A stretch of 41,537 bases of DNA. Source: Accumulibacter sp. (lineage in GTDB: Bacteria > Pseudomonadota > Gammaproteobacteria > Burkholderiales > Rhodocyclaceae). The notes under the pieces are model-generated. The model was given only the letters and a program-made list of their open reading frames with translations. It was not told the origin of the DNA and ran no database searches. Location: NCBI RefSeq assembly GCF_023806635.1, contig NZ_JAMTDQ010000003.1, positions 1-41,537 of the forward strand. Direction: 5' to 3'. This document shows, one piece after another, positions 1 through 6,166 of the stretch. Position numbers and translations under genes: made by a program. Numbering within the stretch: the first letter of the stretch is position 1; each line of letters starts with the position of its first letter.

Positions 1-334
1 CCGACACTGGACTTCGGATGATCTGCAGACTTGCGGGTAAAGGGCAGGGCTAGCCTACTCTAGGCTGTCGAAGCCGGAATTCAGGGGGATGCTTGGCGCT
101 GCGAAAGAGGGCGTCGGCGCGAACGTTGTCGTTGGACATTCGCACTCACCGCCAAGAGCCAGGCTCCACCACCCCGCTGGCGTCCTCCCAACCCCTCCGC
201 AGCCCTCTCACGTACCGATTGCGCTCCAAACCGCCGATCGAGTTCGTTTTTCGCTTGGGTGGCGATGCAATTTCGCAACTGGTGGTCAAAAAACCCAGTA
301 AAAACAACGACACCATCCTTGGGCTACCCGAAGC
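1..334. other. left-end stretch with no recognisable gene
   Basis: No gene is supported here. Short open frames exist on both strands (for example 89-301 plus, 93-338 plus, 81-278 minus), but they overlap one another, none shows a family motif I recognise, and none has a convincing ribosome binding site. The plus frame 93-338 ends at the TAA inside the target duplication of the adjacent mobile element, so it could be the remnant of something interrupted, but I cannot name it. Confidence 0.4.
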
Positions 335-339
335 ATAAA

Positions 340-360
340 CCTAGATTCCTCTGTTAAGCC
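340..360 (+). repeat. left terminal inverted repeat of the miniature element
   Basis: Begins CCTAGATTCCTC and matches the reverse complement of 494-515 with one substitution (T for A at base 13) and one missing G. The perfect outermost part is 12 bp. Confidence 0.75.
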
Positions 361-493
361 TTGACCGGATTTGATGAACGCCAGATTTGGCAAGGCTTTG
401 CGGCCGATTTTGGCAACTGCGCCACAGTTCCTTTTGGGTGTCCCAGAGACATTCGAAAAATCCAATCTTCATAGCAACTTAGCTGCCATTCCT

Positions 494-515
494 GGCTTCA
501 ACTGAGGAATCTAGG
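494..515 (-). repeat. right terminal inverted repeat of the miniature element
   Basis: Read on the minus strand it begins CCTAGATTCCTCAGTTGAAG and mirrors the left end at 340-360. It is followed directly by the second ATAAA copy at 516-520. Confidence 0.75.
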
Positions 516-632
516 ATAAATGGAGAAAAGAGAGGAATCGGAGCCGGTTTCGGCGCGAAAACGGGCCCGCGGCGCGGTAAGGAGCCAAAGCATCCTGGAA
601 AAAATGTCGCGAAAACATGCGCTTATGGCGAC

Positions 633-663
633 AAAAAGCCCCGACCGAGAACGGAGGGGGCTT
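633..663 (-). terminator. intrinsic terminator of tRNA-Ile
   Basis: On the minus strand AAGCCCC (663-657) pairs with GGGGCTT (642-636), followed by a run of T. It starts only 7 nt beyond the tRNA CCA end, so it is the natural end of the tRNA-Ile transcript. In the plus direction there is no T-run after the stem, so it is directional. Confidence 0.8.
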
Positions 664-669
664 CGTGTC

Positions 670-993
670 TGGTGGGCCCGCAGGGACTTGAACCCTGGAC
701 CAAAGGATTATGCTTGCCACCACGGCTTTCGCCGCCTCTTGCGAGTTCGTGGTCTGGACTATATCTTCCCTTTACGGGCTGGCCGTCTAGTCTCTACACC
801 TTCCCCGTGCTGCCGGGGCTTGGCTCGGTATCGGCTTGTCCCGGGGGAGTTAGCTTTCACCGAATTTGACCAGTTCTACCCGTCGCCAGAATGCTTCTGG
901 CGACGGGCAACCCATCGCGAACGACCGCCCCTTGCAACAAGTGCCGGCCATTCTCGCCGAGTCCTCTGCTCTAACCAACTGAGCTACAGGCCC
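670..993 (-). tRNA. tRNA-Ile(CAT), interrupted by a group I intron
   Basis: The 5' exon is 993-960 (34 bases counting the split, through U33) and the 3' exon is 712-670, including an encoded CCA. Joined, they give a complete 77-nt cloverleaf: acceptor GGGCCTG/CGGGCCC, D arm GCTC/GAGC, anticodon stem GAGGA/TCCTT, anticodon CAT in the loop CTCATAA, and T arm CAGGG-TTCAAGT-CCCTG. This is the minor isoleucine tRNA whose C34 is converted to lysidine by TilS so that it reads AUA. The 247-base insertion sits between U33 and C34, so the anticodon is encoded wholly in the 3' exon and the transcript must splice to be usable. A terminator follows at once. A standard tRNA finder may miss the gene or report two halves. 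Confidence 0.95.
713..959 (-). ncRNA. group I intron (IC3/Azoarcus type) in tRNA-Ile anticodon loop
   Basis: Minus-strand core blocks match the known Azoarcus tRNA-Ile ribozyme closely: GGTCAAATTCGGTGAAAGCT (P3-P4), ACCGAGCCAAGC (P4'/P6), AAGGTGTAGAGACTAGACGG (P7/P3') and ATAGTCCAGACC (P7'). P4 pairs 864-859 with 829-824, and P7 pairs 792-788 with 761-757. A perfect 13-bp hairpin with a 3-nt loop (879-907) is probably P2, and a GGCGAAAGCC tetraloop stem lies in P9. The last intron base is G (position 713), as omega-G requires, and the 5' exon ends in U. No homing endonuclease or other frame is present; at 247 nt it is slightly larger than the roughly 205-nt Azoarcus intron. Self-splicing is expected from the family but not shown here. 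Confidence 0.93.
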
Positions 994-1000
994 GGGCCGT

Positions 1001-1006
1001 ATTCTA
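1001..1006 (-). promoter_or_regulatory. possible -10 box of tRNA-Ile
   Basis: TAGAAT on the minus strand, 7 bases before the tRNA 5' end. No good -35 is seen at 16-18 bp. The placement would give a very short 5' leader. Confidence 0.35.
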
Positions 1007-1158
1007 CAGGCTTCCCGGGCAAGCGCGGCGAGCAAGGTCGCGCTTGTGCATCCCGGGGCGAACCGACTGCCCGACGAATACTTGCTCTCGCAGCGGTTGC
1101 CGGCGGTGCGGCGGCGACATGCACGCAACGACACCAATCCTGCCCGCGCGCCGGGTCC

Positions 1159-2379
1159 TCACCGAGTGGGACGGCTGCCGGGCGCGATCTTTGCCTCGGC
1201 AAGACAGTTCAGGACGCGATCGGTGGTCTGGGCGATGTCTGCGTCGAGACCGATGGAGAAACGGATCAGCCCGTCACTCAGACCAGCCGCCTGCCGTTCG
1301 GAAAGCGGGATCTCCGACGAGGTGCTGTGCCCGGGTGTGGTGAAGAGCGTCTTGAAGTAGCCGAGGCTGACCGCGAGGTAGCCGACCTTCTCCCGTTGCA
1401 TCAGCGTCATCAGCCGATTCGCGGCCGCATGGTTGCCGGCGTCAAAGGTCATCATCCCGCCCCAGCCGTACCCCGGGTTGATCAGCCGTGCCAGCAATTC
1501 GTGCTGCGGGTGCGTGCCGAGCCCAGGGTAGTGCACCGTATAGCCGCGGGCGGTCAGACTGGTCGCCAGGTGCAGCGCGTTGCTGCCATGCTGGCGCAGG
1601 CGGATGTGCAGGCTGTGCAGATTTTTCAGAATGCTCGCTGCGCGCGTGCTGTCGAGTACCGGACCGAGGAGCATGCTGGGTCCCGAGTTGATGTCGTTGA
1701 GCCGGCCGATGAACTCGCGCGTCGAGACGACGCAGCCCGCGACACAGTCGCTGGTGCCGTTGATGAACTTCGTCAGGCTGTGTACGACGACGTCCGCGCC
1801 ATGACGCAATGGCGACAGGATCATCGGTGTGAAGGTGTTGTCGACCACCAGCCGGGCACCGGCGGCGTGCGCGATGGTAGCGAGCCGCGGCAGATCGCTG
1901 ACCTCCAGAAGCGGGTTGCTGAGCGATTCACAATAGATGACCCGCGTGCGCGGCGTCATCGCCGCGCGCACTGCGTCTGGGTTGCAGAGATCGACGAAGC
2001 GGGTATGCACGCCGAAGCGCGGCAGCAGGTTCTTCAGCAAGGCGTAGGTGCCGCCGTAGATGCTGCGGCCGCAGACGATCTCGTCGCCGGTGCCACACAG
2101 GGTCATCAGCGTCGTGCTGATCGCGCCCATCCCGGAAGCCATGACCTGTGCCGCTTCGCCGTCTTCCATCCGCTCCAGGGCACTCGCCAGGTACTTGTTG
2201 GTCGGGTTGAAATGGCGCGAGTAGAGGAAGCAGCCCTCGATCTCGTGCTCGAACAGTTCCTCCATCCGCTCCGGGCTGAGGAAGGTGTAGGTCGACGAGT
2301 CGGTGATCGACGGGTTCACGTCGCCGAACTCGCCGAAGACCAGATAGTCCTGCACGCGTGACGCTGGATCGAAACTCAT
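1159..2379 (-). CDS. Cys/Met-metabolism PLP-dependent enzyme (trans-sulfuration family)
   Basis: A 406-residue pyridoxal-phosphate enzyme of the cystathionine gamma-synthase/methionine gamma-lyase fold. Visible marks are YSRHFNPT (Y53, R55; phosphate binding from the neighbouring subunit), SGMGAI, the cofactor aspartate in VVDNTF (D180) and the Schiff-base lysine in HSLTKF (K204). It would act in the cytoplasm on homoserine esters, cystathionine or methionine. Its N-terminus differs from typical MetZ, so I give no gene symbol: O-succinylhomoserine sulfhydrylase, cystathionine gamma-synthase or methionine gamma-lyase are all possible. The start at 2379 is chosen because GGGGAG lies 5 nt upstream; the open frame itself runs 16 codons further. 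It is in the same direction as the tRNA-Ile gene, 165 nt upstream of it. Confidence 0.85.
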   Translation of the reverse strand: MSFDPASRVQDYLVFGEFGDVNPSITDSSTYTFLSPERMEELFEHEIEGCFLYSRHFNPTNKYLASALERMEDGEAAQVMASGMGAISTTLMTLCGTGDEIVCGRSIYGGTYALLKNLLPRFGVHTRFVDLCNPDAVRAAMTPRTRVIYCESLSNPLLEVSDLPRLATIAHAAGARLVVDNTFTPMILSPLRHGADVVVHSLTKFINGTSDCVAGCVVSTREFIGRLNDINSGPSMLLGPVLDSTRAASILKNLHSLHIRLRQHGSNALHLATSLTARGYTVHYPGLGTHPQHELLARLINPGYGWGGMMTFDAGNHAAANRLMTLMQREKVGYLAVSLGYFKTLFTTPGHSTSSEIPLSERQAAGLSDGLIRFSIGLDADIAQTTDRVLNCLAEAKIAPGSRPTR

Positions 2380-2537
2380 CTCGACTCCCCAACTGCCTCT
2401 ACGGCGAAGAATCCCTGACGCTGCCAATCTTCATGCACCGGCCGCGGCAGCCTGGCGGCCACGGGTCATGGGCGCTCGCTATGCCGCCGACGGCCCTCCA
2501 GGGAGGGCACAGCCGCGGCGTCCGGCCAGCCGCCTGT

Positions 2538-3683
2538 TCAGTAGCGCCGGAGTGGCACTCGGGCAAACGTCGAACGGCGCCTCAAGCCGACCAGGAATGT
2601 CAGCGCCAACGCGATCAGGACGAGAGAACCGGGCTCGGGAACGGCGGTTGCCACGGCCAGTTGTCCAAGCAGGCGATGAACCGCTGCTGACGGATGAAGA
2701 TCGTCAGCGAAGGCCGAAACGCTGCAGTTGATGTCGACCGAGCCGGGGAAGAAGTAGACACTCGGCGCGACCGGGCCGATGCAGGGTGCTGCCACGTTGG
2801 TGATTCCATAGACGCTGCCGCCGTTGCCGATGGCATCCTGGTTGATCGCGTTGCTGAGGCCGAAGAAGTCGAGGGTCCGGATGTCAAGGTCGATACCCCA
2901 CTGCGCCAGGAAGAGGGCATCGAGTGCGGCCATGCCCCCCGCCAGCGCAGCGTTGAACTGCAGCGTCACGTCGGTCGACGCAGCCTCGTTGCCGAGTGTC
3001 GCTGCCTCCGGCGTCAGCCCGAGGTCGGGCAGGCTCGAAACCAGAAAATGGCGCGCACCCGCCTGCGCGAGCAGACCGATCGCGTTACTGATGTTCTGCG
3101 CCGTAGCCTGTGCTGCCGCCTTGCGGGCGGCGTCGTCGCCCGGCGTCGCCCCCGGGTTGGCAGTGCGCGCGTCGCGCAAGTCGTTGGCGCCGGCGAGGAC
3201 GACATACAGGGCACCCGGATTGGCGGCGCGAGTCAGGCCACCCGTTGCCGGATTCAATACACCGCCGTTCCAGGCGATCAATTGACCAGTGAGACCGGTG
3301 GTCGCCCCGGCGGACCCACCCAGTTCGGTGCGCGCACCGCCGAAGGAGAAGTTCTGCCCACCAGGGGCCCCGATCGGTATCACGCCGGCAGCAGGACCGG
3401 CGAAGAGTAGGTTGCTCGGAGCGGCGTTGCCGGCGAAGCCAAGCCCCAGTGCCAAGTGCTCGGTCCACACCGGACCGTTGGAAAAGCGCCCCAGAGCAGC
3501 CGGGAAACTGGGGAAGGGCGGCGGTGAGAACGCCGTGCTCAGCGAGAGGACGTTACCGGTGTCGGAGAGGCTGTCGCCAAAGAACACCAGGTCGCTGTAC
3601 ATGCTCGCCTGCGCGCTGCCAAGCAGTGCGCCAAAGGCGAACAGGGATGTGGCGAATCGTTGCCGTAGCGTGTGCAGCATCAT
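2538..3683 (-). CDS. secreted GDSL-family lipase/esterase with PEP-CTERM anchor
   Basis: A 381-residue exported hydrolase. Residues 1-27 form a signal peptide ending in SAQAS. The GDSL block is FFGDSLSDTGN (catalytic Ser about 38), block III is GANDLRD, and the C-terminal Asp/His pair is DDLHPSAAVH. The C-terminus is a classic PEP-CTERM sorting signal: VPEPGS at about 348, a hydrophobic helix, then an arginine-rich tail. Such proteins are handled by exosortase and are common in exopolysaccharide- and floc-forming betaproteobacteria. It should therefore be an extracellular or cell-surface carboxylester hydrolase; the substrate is unknown. The start at 3683 is set by GAGGAGGAAGAC directly upstream and by the signal peptide. 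A promoter lies at 3808-3836, so the gene appears to be transcribed alone. No exosortase gene is in the window. Confidence 0.88.
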   Translation of the reverse strand: MMLHTLRQRFATSLFAFGALLGSAQASMYSDLVFFGDSLSDTGNVLSLSTAFSPPPFPSFPAALGRFSNGPVWTEHLALGLGFAGNAAPSNLLFAGPAAGVIPIGAPGGQNFSFGGARTELGGSAGATTGLTGQLIAWNGGVLNPATGGLTRAANPGALYVVLAGANDLRDARTANPGATPGDDAARKAAAQATAQNISNAIGLLAQAGARHFLVSSLPDLGLTPEAATLGNEAASTDVTLQFNAALAGGMAALDALFLAQWGIDLDIRTLDFFGLSNAINQDAIGNGGSVYGITNVAAPCIGPVAPSVYFFPGSVDINCSVSAFADDLHPSAAVHRLLGQLAVATAVPEPGSLVLIALALTFLVGLRRRSTFARVPLRRY

Positions 3684-3807
3684 GTCTTCCTCCTCGGTGT
3701 GCGGCGCCGGCAGACGTGCAGCGCAGGCATGCGCATCATCGGTCCGGCCCGGAAAATCGTCGTGTTGTCGGACTGCACCGGAGCGAGCGCCCGGTCCAGC
3801 GCCATCG

Positions 3808-3836
3808 AGTCTAGGAAAGCCGACCTGCGCAGTCAA
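3808..3836 (-). promoter_or_regulatory. sigma70 promoter of the PEP-CTERM GDSL gene
   Basis: Minus strand TTGACT (3836-3831), 17-bp spacer, TAGACT (3813-3808). It is one of the best sigma70 matches in the window. Expected transcript start is near 3801, giving a 5' leader of about 118 nt and excluding the far-upstream ATG at 3845. Confidence 0.7.
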
Positions 3837-3865
3837 CCCAAACAATCGCGCTCTCCGCAGCAGTG

Positions 3866-6166
3866 CTAGCGGACACTGATCTCGACCCGATCGTGCTGCC
3901 CGGCGTGGTCCATGACCGTGACCTGAAACGAGCCCGGCTGCGCAAAGCTCACTGTCAATGGTTGCCCTGCCGGCACGCGGCCGATCTGGCGGCCGTTGAG
4001 CAGCCAGATCAGCTCATGCTCACCGCCGCGAGCCTCGAGCCGCAGCGTCGCCGGTGGTCCGTCGCCGGCGCGGCGTATGGTTTCGCCATCGCTCAGGCCG
4101 AAGATCCGCAGGCCGTTGCCGTTGCCACCGTCGCTCGCGCTGCAGGCGGTCGTCCATGGTGGTGGCAGCGCGCGCGTGCGCAGGCCTTGGTCGAGCCAGG
4201 GTTCGAGCGCCGCCGGCCAGCGCGCCATCTCGACTGCCTGCATGCTGCCGCTGGCGCAGCCCGGGCGCACCCGTTGCCCGGTTGCCGGGTCGCGGTAGTC
4301 GGTATGGCGGGCCGGGCCCGTTCGCAGTCTGTCTGAGAAGGTGGGCGGAGCGGTATCGTTGAGAATCCAGGCGGTTCGACGCTGATGACAGAGCGCCGTC
4401 GGGGTGCCCTCGCTGCGCGTACCCAGCGGCCAGCAGATGCCCGCGCTGCTGACCGATGGCGGTGGGATGCGGGCGGCCGGCGGCGCATCGTCGATCACGG
4501 CAAAGATATCGACCAGCAGCGGGGCAGCGATGTTGGCGCCAAAGAATCCGGGGTTCGGCGTTCCGTCTGGTCGGCCGACCCAGACGCCGGCGGTGTGGCG
4601 ATCGCTGACGCCGACCGCCCAGGCATCGCGAAAACCGAAGCTGGTACCGGTCTTCCAGGCGATCCCACGGCGGCTGCCGATGCTGCCCTCGACCACCCGC
4701 GCCACCGGCCCACCGGATTCGAGGATGTCGCGAATGATGAAGGCCGCCCCTTCGCTGAGCATGCGCGACTCGACCAGCGGCGATTCGGCAAGATAACGCG
4801 GTCGGCCGCTGACACCGGCACGCGCCAGGGCGCTGTAGGCACCGACCAGGCCCTCCAGATTCACCGCCGCGCCACCAAGGATCACGCTGAGATTGGCCGT
4901 CGCTCCCGGCGGCAGTTCCAGCCTGAGACCGCCGCGCCGCAACTGCGAGACGAAGCGCTGTGGTCCCAGTCTGTCGAGCACCTCGACGGCTGGCACGTTG
5001 AGCGATCGCTGCAGCGCCTCGCTGACGCCGACCGGGCCACTGAAGCTGGCCTGGAAGTTGCCCGGCTGGTAGCCGGCGAAGGATTGCGGCACGTCGGCCA
5101 GCAGGGATTCCGAGTGGATCAGGCCTTCATCCAGCGCCAGCCCGTAGAGGAAGGGTTTCAACGCCGAACCCGGCGAGCGCGCCGCCTGCACCATGTCGAC
5201 GTGTGCGAAGCGCTCGCTGTCGCTGAAATCCGCCGAACCGGCATAGGCGCGAACCTCGAGCGTCTCGTTGTCGATCACCAGCGCCGCCATCGATGCCCGT
5301 GGCGGCAGGATGCCCAGCCGGGTGGCGAGGATTTGCTCCACCATCTGCTGCATGGCGGCGTCGACCGTGCTCTCGATGCGCGCCGCGTGCGGCTGCAAGC
5401 GCCGCAGCCGCTCGGCCAGGAGCGGCGCCAGCAGGGGTTCGCGCACGGGCTGCGCGATCACCGGTTCCTGGCGCGCGTCAGCAATCGCGCTGGCACTCCA
5501 GCGGTCCGTCATGCGCGCCAGAACCTTGTCGCGGGCGAGCCGGGCGCGCTCGGGGTGGCGATCAGGTCGCAGCAGCGACGGCGCCTGCGGCAGCGCGGCG
5601 AGGAGGGCCGCCTCGGACTCGCTCAACCGCTGCGCCGGTTTGCCGAGGTAGGCGCGGCTTGCCGCCTCGACTCCCTCGAGGACTCCACCCATCGGCGCCA
5701 GGCGAAGATAGATTTCAAGAATCTCTCGCTTGGAGCAGCGCAGTTCGATCTGCACGGCACGCACGATCTGGCGCAGCTTGCCGGCCGGCGTCCGCGGTGT
5801 CGGTTCGAGCAGACGCGCCACCTGCATGGTCAGCGTCGAACCACCGGAGACGATGCGGCCGTTCTGCAGCCAGAGCACGCCGGCACGCAGGAGTGCCCAC
5901 GGATTGACGCCCGGGTGCCACCAGAACGCCCGGTCTTCGAAGCCGATCAGGGCTTCGATGTAGCGCGGCGAAACTTCGTCGAAGCGGACCGGATGCCGCC
6001 AGATGTGCTCGCGGTCCGGGAACGCGCGCAGCGGCGTGCCGTCGCGCGCCAGGACAACCTGCGCCTGTGGCGCCTTGTGGCCTTGCAGTGGCGGCGGGAA
6101 GAGCTGGTCGGCAAGCAGCAGCAGGGTGAGCAGAGCCGCCAGCCACCACCTCGGTCGGTGGCTCAT
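3866..6166 (-). CDS. penicillin-binding protein 1C, bifunctional peptidoglycan synthase
   Basis: A 766-residue class A PBP of the PbpC type. There is an N-terminal membrane anchor (about 8-20), then a GT51 glycosyltransferase domain with GFEDRAF (catalytic E77) and GGSTLTMQVARLL (about 108-120). The transpeptidase domain carries SALK (S334-K337), SLN (388-390) and KTGT (505-508), so both active sites look intact. The last 75 residues resemble the BiPBP_C domain that marks PbpC. It polymerises and crosslinks glycan strands on the periplasmic face of the inner membrane. Its ATG overlaps the stop codon of the upstream alpha-2-macroglobulin gene (ATGA), implying translational coupling. This pairing is a known conserved one (pbpC-yfhM in E. 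coli). Confidence 0.95.
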   Translation of the reverse strand: MSHRPRWWLAALLTLLLLADQLFPPPLQGHKAPQAQVVLARDGTPLRAFPDREHIWRHPVRFDEVSPRYIEALIGFEDRAFWWHPGVNPWALLRAGVLWLQNGRIVSGGSTLTMQVARLLEPTPRTPAGKLRQIVRAVQIELRCSKREILEIYLRLAPMGGVLEGVEAASRAYLGKPAQRLSESEAALLAALPQAPSLLRPDRHPERARLARDKVLARMTDRWSASAIADARQEPVIAQPVREPLLAPLLAERLRRLQPHAARIESTVDAAMQQMVEQILATRLGILPPRASMAALVIDNETLEVRAYAGSADFSDSERFAHVDMVQAARSPGSALKPFLYGLALDEGLIHSESLLADVPQSFAGYQPGNFQASFSGPVGVSEALQRSLNVPAVEVLDRLGPQRFVSQLRRGGLRLELPPGATANLSVILGGAAVNLEGLVGAYSALARAGVSGRPRYLAESPLVESRMLSEGAAFIIRDILESGGPVARVVEGSIGSRRGIAWKTGTSFGFRDAWAVGVSDRHTAGVWVGRPDGTPNPGFFGANIAAPLLVDIFAVIDDAPPAARIPPPSVSSAGICWPLGTRSEGTPTALCHQRRTAWILNDTAPPTFSDRLRTGPARHTDYRDPATGQRVRPGCASGSMQAVEMARWPAALEPWLDQGLRTRALPPPWTTACSASDGGNGNGLRIFGLSDGETIRRAGDGPPATLRLEARGGEHELIWLLNGRQIGRVPAGQPLTVSFAQPGSFQVTVMDHAGQHDRVEISVR

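Larger units (their letters stand above)
335..520. mobile_element. 176-bp IS1380-like miniature element (MITE) with target duplication
   Basis: The element proper is 340-515. Its ends are imperfect inverted repeats of 21 and 22 bp: CCTAGATTCCTC is shared perfectly, then one mismatch, GTT, a one-base gap and AAGCC. It is flanked by a perfect 5-bp direct repeat, ATAAA (335-339 and 516-520), the expected target-site duplication. The interior has no meaningful reading frame, so it would have to be moved by a transposase encoded elsewhere. The terminal CCTAGATTC and an AT-rich 5-bp duplication match what I recall of the IS1380 family (ISEcp1 ends begin this way). The family call is inference from the ends only. 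It lies about 110 bp beyond the tRNA-Ile terminator. Confidence 0.75.

Noticed and set aside
670-993. Two broken tRNA halves (pseudogene)
   Set aside because: Both halves are perfect, join into a full cloverleaf, and the insert is a structured group I core, so a split gene with intron is the better reading.
520-2361. 613-codon plus-strand open frame across the tRNA and the PLP enzyme gene
   Set aside because: It reads through the tRNA, the intron and the antisense of a clear enzyme gene, and its translation has no family resemblance. It is a high-GC shadow frame.
2380-2537. SAM-type riboswitch before the PLP sulfur enzyme gene
   Set aside because: A GCCCTC/GAGGGC hairpin is present, but I see none of the conserved cores of SAM-I or SAM-II riboswitches.
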